Source of the DNA: Aspidapion aeneum
Lineage: Eukaryota > Arthropoda > Insecta > Coleoptera > Brentidae
Length of the DNA stretch: 64,000 bases
Direction of reading: 5' to 3'
Assembly (NCBI GenBank): GCA_963576565.1
Contig: OY755044.1
Span: 57,464,108 to 57,528,107 of the forward strand
Both the position numbers and the translations under genes were made by a program. Position 1 is the stretch's first letter. Every line of letters starts with the position of its first letter. The notes beneath the pieces were generated by a model that did not search any database, was not told the origin of the DNA, and was given only the letters and a program-made list of their open reading frames with translations. Positions 31,684-41,310 of the stretch are shown here, piece after piece.

Positions 31684-34110
31684 ATGAATCCGCCACAAAC
31701 ATATAGATTTTATTTACAAGAAAGGTATGGGCCTAATATTTGCTTCCTTTTTAGAAATTTAGAAAATACATATAAGAAACTTCAACATTCAGAAAATAGT
31801 TTGACCTTTCTTTGCAGATGTAGAGAGCATGATATTATTCCAAAGAGTTTTAGACTAAAACCTCCATTTAGAAGTAACAGAAGTGAAAGAATATTGCAAA
31901 GAACAAGTTTTGCTTTATTAAGGGAAAGAATTCAATTTCATAGATATGAAAAATGGTCTTTGAATAATAAGATTCAAAATTTAAAACATGAAATTGAAGA
32001 AAACGTATCCTTTTTTGATTATGATCATATTTTAAATGGTTGCTATAATAGTTATTTATTTCATTTTAACCAACAAAAAAATATTCACGTAAATAAATTT
32101 ATTAATTTAAGAAATGAACAATTAGAAAATCAACTGAATTTTAATATTAATAATAACTTATTAGAACGTACAGTAATAAATATGTCAGACAAAGTTTTAA
32201 CAGTTTCAGAAAAATCTCTTCTTTCAAAAGGTTTAAATTTTGCTTTACCACCAAAAAATCCTAATAGGTTAGATTTTGTAATAGGTATTGAAGAAGTAGC
32301 AAAAAGCTTACCTGAAGAAGTTGCCAATGAATTTAGAATTAGATCAAAATTAGTTTTGGAAAAACCTTTAAAGATTAAACAAAATATCTCAAAAGAAGAA
32401 AAACAAGCTTTAGTATCCTTAAAAAATGATAACTCAATAAAAATTTTGCCAGCCGATAAGGGTAATGCAACTGTTATAATTAATAATGACACTTATAATG
32501 AAAAAATTGAAAATTTAATTCAACAAGGTTCTTATAAAAAACTTAATAAAGACCCTACAAAATCAATAGAGAGAAAAATTTATTCTACTTTATATAAGCA
32601 TAAAAATTGTTTTCAAGATAGAGAACGTTCTCAGTTAGTTCCTCATTATAGCAAACCACCTCATTTCTATGGCTTACCTAAAATACATAAACCTAATGTT
32701 CCATTTAGACCAATAGTAAGCAGTAGGAATTTTCCATGTCATAAATTAGCAAAATATCTATTAAACATTTTAAATCCCTTGGTGAATAACACTAATTCTT
32801 ACATACGAAATTCTCAACATTTTTTAGAGAAATTATCTGAGATTGAGTTTAATAATAATCATTTAATGGTAAGCTTTGATGTTGTAAGTCTTTTCACTAA
32901 TGTTCCGGTAGATAAAACCCTTTTAATAGTAAGAAATCGTTTAGAAAATGATCAAAGTTTAAGAGAAAGAACAAATTTAAATATTGATGCAATTTTAGAG
33001 TTACTTACTATTTGTATTAAAACTACATATTTTCAATGGCAAAATGATTTTTTTCAGCAAGATTTTGGAATGGCATTGGGCTCCCCACTTTCTCCTTTAA
33101 TGAGTAATATTTTTATGGAAGATTTTGAAAATAATATTTTGCAAGAATATCAGTATAAACCCATAGTTTGGTTTAGATATATTGATTATATTTTTAGTAT
33201 TTGGCCTTATGATGAAAACAAACTAAATGAATTTCTATATTTTATGAATAACAAAGAAAGTACTATTAAATTTACATTAGAAAAAGAAACTGATAACAAA
33301 CTTCCATTTCTAGATGTACTTATTGAAAAACAAAATACTTTTCAAACTTCTGTATATAGAAAACCAACACATACTAATAGATATTTAAATTTTAAATCAA
33401 ATCACTCTACTATAATAAAAAGAGGTGTTGTTAAAAGTTTATTTGATAGAGCAAAGATAATTTGTTCTGATAATAACAGATTTTTATTAGAAAAAGAATT
33501 AATTAAAGAAGTTTTAATAAAAAATTCCTATCCTATAAATTTTGTTGAAAATTGTTTTCATAGAATAGAGTTTCCTAGAAGAAGAAATGCTAATATAATT
33601 GATTTAGATACTAAAAAATTATTGATTCCTTTTATACCAGGTATATCAGACAAAATTAGGAGAATAGCAAATAATTATAATATAAAAACAGTTTTTAAGA
33701 CAGAAAATAAACTTAGATCTATTCTAACAAAAACAAAACCAATAAATGAAGAGCAGAATTCAAAAAATGTAATTTATAAAATACCTTGTGAATGTGGTAA
33801 AATTTATATAGGTGAAACTTCTAGGCCACTTGAAGTAAGAGTTAATGATCATAAATATAATTTGAGAAGGGGTGATTACGAGAAATCCAGAGTTTGTCAG
33901 CATTCTTTTGAGAGTAATCATAGAATTAAATGGGGAGAAACAATAATTTTACAAAAAGAATCTAATGACATTAAAAGAAAATTAAAAGAATCAGCATGTA
34001 TTTATTTAAATGAAGATAACTGTCTTTCAAGTATTTCTATAGATATAAGTAAAGCTTGGCTTCCTATTCTCAGACAAGATTTGCAAAAAGGTTTTTTCAA
34101 AATTAATTAA
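31684..34110 (+). CDS. PLE1 Penelope reverse transcriptase / GIY-YIG endonuclease (808 aa, catalytic box altered)
   Basis: This uninterrupted ORF has the order of a Penelope protein. An N-terminal coiled region (1-250) precedes RT motifs: KGNATVIINNDTY (about 262), GLPKIHKPNVPFRPIVSS (about 334), MVSFDVVSLFTNVP (about 397), FGMALGSPLSPLMSNIFME (about 462), the catalytic position FRYIDYIF (residues 497-504) and LPFLDVLI (about 541). The conserved VYRKPTHTNRYLNF follows. The GIY-YIG endonuclease lies at about 695-790 (IYKIPCECGKIYIGET; later RVNDHK and LKESACIYL). In the family the protein nicks target DNA and copies element RNA. Here the usual Y(V/I)DD is YIDY: codon 33187-33189 is TAT, so one of two metal-binding aspartates is missing and activity is unlikely, although the frame is intact. 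The ATG at 31684 is chosen because the same codons restart in the downstream partial repeat. Confidence 0.9.
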   Translation: MNPPQTYRFYLQERYGPNICFLFRNLENTYKKLQHSENSLTFLCRCREHDIIPKSFRLKPPFRSNRSERILQRTSFALLRERIQFHRYEKWSLNNKIQNLKHEIEENVSFFDYDHILNGCYNSYLFHFNQQKNIHVNKFINLRNEQLENQLNFNINNNLLERTVINMSDKVLTVSEKSLLSKGLNFALPPKNPNRLDFVIGIEEVAKSLPEEVANEFRIRSKLVLEKPLKIKQNISKEEKQALVSLKNDNSIKILPADKGNATVIINNDTYNEKIENLIQQGSYKKLNKDPTKSIERKIYSTLYKHKNCFQDRERSQLVPHYSKPPHFYGLPKIHKPNVPFRPIVSSRNFPCHKLAKYLLNILNPLVNNTNSYIRNSQHFLEKLSEIEFNNNHLMVSFDVVSLFTNVPVDKTLLIVRNRLENDQSLRERTNLNIDAILELLTICIKTTYFQWQNDFFQQDFGMALGSPLSPLMSNIFMEDFENNILQEYQYKPIVWFRYIDYIFSIWPYDENKLNEFLYFMNNKESTIKFTLEKETDNKLPFLDVLIEKQNTFQTSVYRKPTHTNRYLNFKSNHSTIIKRGVVKSLFDRAKIICSDNNRFLLEKELIKEVLIKNSYPINFVENCFHRIEFPRRRNANIIDLDTKKLLIPFIPGISDKIRRIANNYNIKTVFKTENKLRSILTKTKPINEEQNSKNVIYKIPCECGKIYIGETSRPLEVRVNDHKYNLRRGDYEKSRVCQHSFESNHRIKWGETIILQKESNDIKRKLKESACIYLNEDNCLSSISIDISKAWLPILRQDLQKGFFKIN

Positions 34111-34458
34111 TACTGTAATGAAATTCTGATTACTGTTTTTAAATAGATTTTGATATAATAGTAATATAATCCCACAATGATCATAATTTTGTAAAAATTT
34201 CTAAATGGTTATAAAAAAGAGACCTTATTGATTCTAGTTTTAATGAGTCACCCTGTTCTGTTTATTTTTAAATTTGAAAACAACATTGACTGACATAATG
34301 TCTTGAAATAGTATCATGTTACCTTGTGTTTTTTGTTTAGATTGGTCAATTGTTTTTGATAAACTTCAGAATATTGACAATTTGTCAACGATATAATAAT
34401 AAAAAATATATTTGAACAAGAAACATTTAAGATTTTGAGACAAAATATAAATAAAAAG

Positions 34459-34494
34459 CTTGAAAACGATTGTAGATTGGCAATCGAAACGTAG
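34459..34494 (+). ncRNA. Degenerate hammerhead-like motif of PLE1 (3' side)
   Basis: The phrase TTGAAAACGATTG, then CAATCGAAACGTAG, forms a stem (CGATTG/CAATCG) followed by GAAAC, as in Penelope terminal hammerheads. The first box reads UUGAAAA instead of CUGANGA, so self-cleavage is doubtful. The reversed copy lies at about 30464-30499. Confidence 0.35.
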
Positions 34495-34521
34495 CGTATT
34501 CAAATTCAATTAAAAGATAAG

Positions 34522-34713
34522 TGGTTTAGGTTTTACTAGGCAACTATTTATTTTTATAGAAAGCCACTGACAAATTAGTGATTTTTATTTTTCTAGGAGA
34601 AACGCAGTGTTTTTTTTAAATTTTTTAAATTAATTTTTCCTTACTAGTGGCGTAATACCCAGAAAAAGTTGTGTTTGTAAAATGAATCCGCCACAAACAT
34701 ATAGATTTTATTT
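34522..34713 (+). repeat. Downstream terminal repeat (pLTR-like) of PLE1
   Basis: GTGGTTTAGGTTTTACTAGG onward repeats 31521-31715 almost exactly, down to the first codons of the ORF (ATGAATCCGCCACAAACATA), and then stops at the target duplication. This is the start of a second, truncated head-to-tail unit, the arrangement called pLTR in Penelope elements. Confidence 0.8.
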
Positions 34714-34725
34714 CCAATTTTTAAT

Positions 34726-35515
34726 GACATTACAGAAAATGACAATAAAAGTATAAAATTAAAAAGGACCTAAAACAATTATTTAATAACACGCGTGTAT
34801 ACACGGTGTCCCCGAATTTCCTTTACACGCTATATCTCCGTTAGTGTAGCGGCCAAAGGAGCAGAATTTTAACATTGTAATGGGTCATAATAAAAAATAG
34901 TATTTGTCTATATATATTTTATAAATACTTTTTTACTTAAAGCAAAATACCTAGTTTAAATAAAAACAAAACATACGGGGTTGTATTTAGAATTGGCAGT
35001 AGATTTAAGAGTGCAATTTGAAAAAAAAGTCGGTAGTGGCTACTTATGGGTTAATGTAAATAAGGTACTTATTTGGGTTTTTTAGAAGAAAAAAACAAAA
35101 ACACGTCAGCTTCGTTTTTTTACGGGCTTTTTCTCAAATGCAAAAAAAAATTAAGTCTGTTAATAAGATTAGGTGGGATCTAACTGAAAAAAAAAGTTGT
35201 GTGCTAGCAAAACGAAATCGACCCAGATTGGCTCAATCTAGTCTTATGTCAATATACCAGCGCAAATACTAGAAATTTCTTCATTTTTTTCCAGAAAAAA
35301 ATTGCGAGGTTTGAATTTCTTTACTATTCAATGGACTAAAGTATTTTCTAATAATGTAAGAGTTTTAGAAAACTATACCTATTATTTAATAATAAAATAT
35401 TAGGAACTGAAATTATACTACTGGAGAACATGCTAAAAAAGATTTCGATTACCTCAGCTAAATCATAAGCGGCCCCTTCGTTCTTTGAGATGACCTCAGG
35501 TGCCATCTAACCATA
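34726..35515. other. AT-rich intergenic repeat remnant
   Basis: It holds an ACACGGTGTCCCCGAATTTCC word at 34802 and CACGCTATATCTCC, related to the sequence left of PLE1, plus unassigned AT-rich DNA. No gene was seen. Confidence 0.4.
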
Positions 35516-35517
35516 TA

Positions 35518-35685
35518 CAGTCGAACCTCTCTAACTCGAACCTCTATAACTCGAACCTTTTAAGCGGTCCCTGCACTTTTTACATGTATTTTAACCTATG
35601 TAACTTGAGTTTCTATAACTCGAACTCTCCATAACTCGAACTGTTTTGGTGGTCCCTTCAGGTTCGAGTTATAGAGGTTCGACTG
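35518..35685. mobile_element. pogo/Tigger-like MITE (168 bp, TA target site)
   Basis: The ends are CAGTCGAACCTCTCTAACTC and its inverted partner GAGTTATAGAGGTTCGACTG, flanked by TA at 35516-35517 and 35686-35687. The body contains further copies of the AACTCGAAC word in both orientations, so the element is made largely of its own end sequence. CAGTCGAACCTCTATAACTC-like ends are characteristic of pogo-type Tc1/mariner relatives. Confidence 0.8.
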
Positions 35686-35762
35686 TATAGTGAAACTTTC
35701 AGCGTAAGTTCAACGAATTCAGCCAAGAAATTTTGCAAAATAAGGCAACATCGCACCCGCAT

Positions 35763-36293
35763 TTTCGACTTTTTTACGGTTCGAGCTTTTTACGTTTCGA
35801 CATAATTACGTTTCGATGATTTTGCGTCTCTTCTCCATTGCGTATCGCGCGTTTAATTTTCGACTTTTTTACGTTTCGACATTTTTACGGATCGACGAAA
35901 TTACGATTCGTTTAAATTATTTTCTTCTACATTATTTTCGCTTAAATTGCTTTCTTCTCTTTTATTTTTCGATTTTATTATTTTTCGACTTTTTTACGGT
36001 TCGACCTTTTTATAATTCGATTTTTTTACGGTTCGATCATTCTGCGAATCGACTTAACTACCTTTCGATGCTTTTACGTTTCGACATTTTTACGGGTCGA
36101 CGAAATAACGCTTCGTCTAAATTATTTTCTACTATATTATTTTCGACAATTTTACGGATCGACAAAACTACGTTTTGTTTAAATTATTTTCGTCTATTTT
36201 ACTCTCGATTTTTTTATTTTCGACCAAATTACGGTTCGGCATTTTTTTTTCGATCTTTTTACGTTTCGACAAAACTTTTTTCGATGTTTTTGT
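35763..36293 (-). repeat. Array of GTCGAAACGTAAAAA-type units (G, right copy)
   Basis: This is the reverse complement of the array at 20012-20575, matching it unit by unit along its length. The + strand open frame 35816-36316 (FRLFYVSTFLRIDEITIRLN-like) is produced by the repeat and not a gene. The outer end abuts GC-rich LINE-like sequence at 36295. Confidence 0.85.
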
Positions 36294-36589
36294 GGCGAGC
36301 CGGCCCGTCGCAGTAAGTTTGAGCTATGCCCCAGGCAATCGTCTGGTAGCCGGCAATAATCTCGTATATAATTCATTGGTGGCCGGTGGTGGAGAAAAGA
36401 ACCACATCCCTATAACTCAGGCGCCCGTGCAGGCGCTGGTGTGAAGATAGGTAGCCGGATCAATTAGAAGTACATCGATTCTGGGCCCTTAAGACAAATA
36501 ACTTGTATTAAGAAGGAGGCGATGGGGACCTACCTATGTCTAATAAACATAGGCCAATGTACAGGAATAGGTGAATCAACTGGGCATCT

Positions 36590-37060
36590 AGCCATAGAAG
36601 AGATGACAATTCGTGAAATCCTCCTACCGTCAATGATGGTTAACAGAGTTCATACACCCTAAAGGATTTCAGCGCATCTAAGATTAATAACGCCCGCGCC
36701 CTAATGGAAGGATGAGCAAAGGCGCTGAAGACCCTAAACGATGACGAAAAAGTGACGCTGCTTAGGGTTCCGGGACATACAAGTGTACCATGCTACGAGA
36801 AGGCGGACGAACTTGCACAGAACGGACCAGGAATCGACAATGTATGCGCGAAGTTACTTTTAGGCGTGACTAATAGACAAGTGCAGAGCGGACTCAATAA
36901 CTAAGCATAGGATATACAAAACACCTTGGACTGCTGACAAGTATTCTAACTGGACTTAACCAGTTAAGCGAACACGTAACACAAGCAGGAGTCCGGAACG
37001 AGCCCACCTACCCAGCCTGTGAGCATTTAGAAAGACATCAAGGAACCTAGTGGCAGAAGG
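36590..37060 (+). pseudogene. LINE RNase H remnant (I/R1/Jockey-type group)
   Basis: Frame at about 36765-36845 reads RVPGHTSVPCYEKADELAQN, the conserved C-terminal end of RNase H domains in I-type LINEs (normally WVPGHxGVxGNExADELA). Just before it ALKTLNDDEKVTLL fits the same domain. Sequence on both sides keeps a higher GC content than the surroundings and has several stops. No RT is attached. The specific clade is uncertain. Confidence 0.65.
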
Positions 37061-37610
37061 TGACGCCTATGCAAGGCTATCGCCATTACAATGAACTTAG
37101 ACTTCTGGACAGGAGTAAAATCAATGACCAGCTTATAGAACTGGGAAGCGAATTGGAGGAAACAATGCATAGAACCAATCAGTTCATCCTACCCATATAC
37201 GTATTATGTACGTATATGATTCCACCACCCACTTCTACGCACTTACCTATACCCAATTTGATCAAAAAACCTCACAACACAATAATATGCCGTTCAGGCA
37301 CGCGATCAGGGCCCACATAGAGACCTAACTTGTTAGCATTGTAGACGTCAAAGTCAATTTCATCATCATCATCACAGCCGATCAGCGGGTCTCCTAAAAT
37401 CGAAATTTTCTGCCATGAAAGACGGTTCGGTTCAGTTCAGTGTGTAAATACAAGATTTTATTGGAACCTGGCACCAGGCCTGTGAAGCAGCGCAACTATC
37501 CTGTTTTACCCTGAAAACAGAAGAACAAGGAAATTTCTACCGATTCCGTTTTATTTTGCAGTTTCTAGGATTAATTAATCTTGTGAAACCAACAGAAACA
37601 ACTACTCCGA

Positions 37611-37833
37611 GGGAAAATACCCCTACCGGCATTGAATTATACTGATGGCTTGATGCTTTCGTTGGGAACTTGTTAAAACTGGTTTTCACTATCTCCAACG
37701 TCGATCACAAGGATACGAATGATCCCCGTATCCTTGTGACGTTGGAGATAGTGAAAACCAAACAGTTTTAACAAGTTCCCAACGAAAGCATCAAGCCATC
37801 AGTATAATTCAATGCCGGTAGGGGTATTTTCCC
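37611..37833. mobile_element. Near-perfect hairpin with ~107 bp arms
   Basis: GGGAAAATACCCCTACCGGC at 37611 pairs with GCCGGTAGGGGTATTTTCCC ending at 37833. The pairing continues inward through GATGGCTTGATGCTTTCGTT and TTCACTATCTCCAACGTC to the centre near 37722 (GGATACG AATGATCCCC CGTATCC). Only one or two mismatches were noticed. It is non-coding, and no target duplication was identified. Confidence 0.8.
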
Positions 37834-37988
37834 CTATTAAATTAAAAAGTCTGAATTTTCTGAAAATGTTGAAGTTAGTGATTTGGCAGATAAGAATTCT
37901 GTGCAATTTCGCGACTGTAATAAAATTCCCACTCCTACCTGTAATAACAATTATGCGCCTATTCGCCGGTCCGGAAAATGTCAATAGT

Positions 37989-38198
37989 AGTCATGGTCAA
38001 CTTAAGTAAAAGAGGCACCGTAAATAGGTATTTTTTAACGGACCGGAAACTAAGCATTTCCGTAAATTTTTTTGTACAGAAAGTGTCATTTTACAGGCAG
38101 GTCCTTTGCAAAACATTCCAGTCTCAACAGGGGCCGGTAAAGAACCAAGAGACCGGAAAATATTTTTACCGGTTCCCCTTTTAGTCAAATTAGTCATG
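37989..38198. mobile_element. MITE-like inverted repeat, related copy at 39237
   Basis: GTCATGGTCAACTTAAGTAA (37991) and the reverse of TTTAGTCAAATTAGTCATG (about 38180-38198) form imperfect inverted ends. An inner block GGTAAAGAACCAAGAGACCG also occurs, reversed, at 39276-39305 next to another copy of the end (CATGGCCACGTTAACAAAAA). Confidence 0.5.
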
Positions 38199-38292
38199 TC
38201 TTTTGTACTCATTTAGACAGTGATTAAATTGAATGTGTTTATATTGATAGGTCTGACATTTCTATCAAAAATCATAATAAATTAACCCCAAC

Positions 38293-38859
38293 ATGAAAAA
38301 TATTCATATTGACCAAGTAGCTGGAAAACTCAACTCTGCATACTTCGCAATAGTTAATTTGAAAAACATATTAACAACAAAACAACTTCTAAATGTATAT
38401 TATGCTTTGGTATACAGTCATCTGAAATACATGATTCTTTATTGGGGTCAATCATGCGAAATTGGGAGCGTTTTTGTGCTTCAGAAACGAATCTTAAGGA
38501 AGATTTTTTCCTTTTGCCCTGTGAAATCATGTAGGCCTATATTTAAAAATCAAAAGCTACTTACTATTTATGGCATTTTGATACTTGAGGCGGCTATGTT
38601 TGTAAGGAGAAACAAAAGTAAATTCCCAACAGTTTCATCAAGTCATAACTATAATACTAGGCAAACAAGTAAAATCTTGATTCCAAATTTTCATCTATCA
38701 GCTTTTAGGAAAAGTCCAAAATGTTTTGCTAGTTATGTATATAATAAAATTCCTAATGAAATAAATAATGTCACATCAGAAAAACAGTTCAAAAAAAGAC
38801 TACAGAGCTACCTTATTGATAAATGTTTCTATAGCATTAATGACCTTTTTGATCATTGA
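38293..38859 (+). pseudogene. Jockey/CR1-like LINE reverse transcriptase C-terminus
   Basis: The 188-codon open frame reads HIDQVAGKLNSAYFAIVNLK, then YYALVYSHLKYMILYWGQS, and ends IPNEINNVTSEKQFKKRLQS. This is the standard post-catalytic region of Jockey/CR1-type LINE RTs, where the thumb region precedes the element's 3' end. The palm motifs (YADD) are absent because the copy is 5'-truncated just upstream. A 3' UTR of ~90 bp ends near AATAAAGAATTGAATAGC. The open frame and lack of stops suggest a relatively young truncation. Confidence 0.8.
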
Positions 38860-39236
38860 CTAGAGATAAATGTAATATTATATAGTATTTTTTGCTGTAA
38901 AATTTGACATTGTATATACTTTTATAAGTTGATGTACAATAAAGAATTGAATAGCTAATTATAACGTAAAACATTGTTTTCCAGACAGTTATTAATTTTA
39001 ATTAAGTACCTTAATATTTACATGTGGAGTATGATAGTGCTTGTTTTATCTCGGTTTTTTTAACTGAAATATATAGTTCATATCATCATCATATTTTTGA
39101 GACAACTTTGTACAACTTTTTGTCGTTGGCCTATGCTATTTGTTATGGGAAACAGCTGATAACTGTCAAAAAGTTATCTCAAAAATTTGCAACAATTTGA
39201 AAACTGTCAATATAAGCACTGTCTAAATGGCATAAA

Positions 39237-39380
39237 GCATGGCCACGTTAACAAAAAGGGGGACCGTCAAAATAGGTTTTCAGGTCTCTTGGTTCTTTAC
39301 CGGTCTTTGTTCAGATCAAAAATTTTTCTAGAAGGACCTTCTTCTAAAGTGACACTTTCTGTGCAATTGCTTAAGGGTTA
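39237..39380 (+). repeat. Partial copy of the 37989 repeat
   Basis: It shares CATGG.CA.GTTAA.., GGTCTCTTGGTTCTTTACCG and AAGTGACACTTTCTGT with the element at 37989-38198 and its flank, in rearranged order. Upstream (39085-39190) a block with ACTTTTTGTCGTTGGCCTAT and AACTGTCAAAAAGTTATCTC is the inverse of 24490-24580. Confidence 0.5.
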
Positions 39381-40002
39381 AAAAAAAAACAATTAAATCT
39401 ATTTCTAAAGTATAAAGAAAACCTCAGCAGGTATAATAAGTAATTTTTTTAGAACTTCAGATTTTTTGATATTATGGTATAAAATTAAATTCAGAATCTT
39501 TAAAAAATATTTTATTTGAAAGAAAAAAACTTTTTTATGAATATTTTCTACAGATGCAGAATTTAATTTTACAATAAATTATCAAAAATTTTTACAGAGA
39601 AATGAACGAATTTTTGTTTGGACAGCAGTTTTGTAGAAAACCCACTCAAAGTTGGAGAAGTATTACCATTGGATGGAAATTGCTTAGAAAAGAATTCACA
39701 TCATTATCCAAATCCAAAAAAACCGTAATAATAACATTATTTAATACTGTAATGGAACCTAAGCTTATATCCATCAATTTTTTTTTTCATTTTCTCTTTG
39801 TCCAGAAACTCATCACTCTAAAACACTGCCCTAAAATATATATTTTTGGGAATGGTATAAAGATCACTGTCAAAACCGTGCCTACATGCTAGTTAAAAAA
39901 TAATAAAAAATTATTTGGTCCCATCTACCTATGCGAAAAACACCACTTCTTCATTTCTTGACAGATAGCTAACATCTTGTTTGGCAGCAAAAATTTTTTT
40001 TA

Positions 40003-40290
40003 TAAGGCTGAATAAGATAAAACTAAAAGTGGGAAAAAAATAAAAATAAAAAACACCCAACTGCTAAATCTACTTGGCGCAGTTGGGTACAAAATTATTC
40101 CTCTAATATACGACATGCGCTTCAACTTTTAGTTTTGATACGCAAAGCGCACAGCTTTGTATTTTCATAAATCAGGTTAATGGGTAATTTTGTACCCAAC
40201 TGCGACTAGTAGTTACAAGTAAATTTAGCAGTTGGGTGTTTTTTTAAATTTATTTCTTTTAGGTATAATTCTTAGTCAGCCTTATAAAAA
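40003..40290. mobile_element. Palindromic MITE (~285 bp)
   Basis: The outer ends TATAAGGCTGAATAAG and CTTAGTCAGCCTTATA are inverted. Inner blocks AAAACACCCAACTGCTAAAT and ATTTAGCAGTTGGGTGTTTT, and GCAGTTGGGTACAAAATTA with its complement, pair as well. The arms are about 95 bp around an AT-rich centre. Confidence 0.7.
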
Positions 40291-40329
40291 ACTATGCATT
40301 TACGATTCATTTAGCGTTACTCAAAAAAG

Positions 40330-40995
40330 TACGCGAACAGTGTTACCTTCCATTGAATGAAGGTGGGGTGGGAGAGAGGAAGGAGGAAACTTGTAAAATG
40401 GTGTTAAAAAAATCATAAAGCGTGTGCAGAAATAATCTTTGAAATCGCTTTATATTTGTGAACGTTATTGCTACAACAAACAATTTATAATAAAAAGGGT
40501 GGGGAACAGAGAGGGAAAGGAAGGGGGAAACTAGTAAAATGGTGTTGGAAAGGAGTCTTAAAGCGTGTGCAGAAAGAATTTATGAAATCGCCCTATATTT
40601 GATAAAATTATGCGAATATGCATCTTTAAGAGGGTGGGGGGGAATGACAGGATGGGAGATGGGTCCGAGCAGAAAGGGCTTAAAATAATTAGAGCAAATT
40701 ACAGAACCTTTGCGATTGATCAGAGGCATTTTATTAAAATCGCCTGAAATTCAGGTAATTTGTATGCCTTAAAGCATCATGTGACAAAATGGCGTCTGAC
40801 GACCTTAATATGGACTCCTGTGAAAAAAAATATAGCCTATAGCACGTTTGGACTCAGTGGCAATTAAACGACACTTTTTTCATCAAAATCGGTTCAGCCG
40901 TTTAGCCTCTACAGCGACACAAACGTACAAATTTACGTACATAAATACATATCCCAAGCGAAAAACATTACCCTCTCCTTTCGCCGTGCTGCAGT
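40330..40995 (-). mobile_element. Family I repeat, copy 1
   Basis: It reads on the minus strand from GCAGCACGGCGAAAGG (about 40975-40990) through ACATA/TATG-rich sequence and the core GGCTAAACGGCTGAACCG, then GGCGTCTGACGACC-type sequence, to two or three ~130 bp tandem units with GAAATCGC..TATATTTG and GGGGGAAACTAGTAAAATGG. The other copies lie at 50748-50910 (partial) and 51908-52745 (opposite direction). It is non-coding. Confidence 0.7.
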
Positions 40996-41027
40996 TGGGA
41001 AAAAAAGCCTTTGATCTCATTTAAAGT

Positions 41028-41310
41028 AGCCGCTGGCTCGTGCTGCAGGCAAGATGAAGCGCTACGTTATAAACACCGGTACAAACGTCATTCTCTTTTA
41101 TAAATCGTTGCGTCCTAGAACACTTAGAGCATGGTCGTTAAAAAAAAACGACATTATAAATAACTTTTTGCCTATAAATATGCTCAATTGGTGTACCATG
41201 TTCTAGGAGTTCCAGGACGCAACAAGTTTTAAACGAGAATAACTTGTATACTAGTGTTTATAATGTACCGCTTCAACTCGCCTGCGCTGCAGCACGAGCC
41301 GCGGCTGAAA
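41028..41310. mobile_element. MITE with ~115 bp inverted arms
   Basis: AGCCGCTGGCTCGTGCTGCA at 41028 pairs with TGCAGCACGAGCCGCGGCT ending near 41310. Inner blocks TGAAGCGCTACGTTATAAAC, TTGCGTCCTAGAACA and their complements continue the pairing. The arms have several mismatches, so it is not brand new. The centre (41145-41180) is AT-rich. Confidence 0.7.

Larger units (their letters stand above)
30275..34713 (+). mobile_element. Penelope-like element PLE1 with inverted 3' copy upstream
   Basis: The whole unit is bounded by the direct repeat CCAATTTTTAAT (30263-30274 and 34714-34725), a likely 12-bp target duplication. The left part, 30275-31519, is a reversed copy of the element's 3' third (pLTR, 3' UTR and the last ~223 codons). 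It is joined head-on to the forward copy at 31520, which runs through the 808-codon ORF, 3' UTR and a second partial start of the element (34522-34713, including the first ten ORF codons). Reversed and terminally repeated copies of this kind are typical of Penelope elements. Near-identity of the copies (two amino-acid differences noticed) indicates recent origin. Confidence 0.85.

Noticed and set aside
32130..32492. 120-codon minus-strand frame
   Set aside because: It is the antisense shadow of the PLE1 protein.
20012..36293. A 16-kb Polinton/Maverick bounded by the two G arrays
   Set aside because: Size and inverted ends fit, but no polymerase B, integrase, ATPase or capsid gene was seen between them; the coding content is RTE and Penelope.
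35816..36316. 166-codon frame, F/R/L-rich
   Set aside because: It is produced by the 15-18 bp array G; the same array at 20012 gives similar frames on the opposite strand. No domain.
40620..40660. G-rich runs as G-quadruplex regulatory elements
   Set aside because: The runs belong to degenerate family I units and vary between copies. No gene is near.
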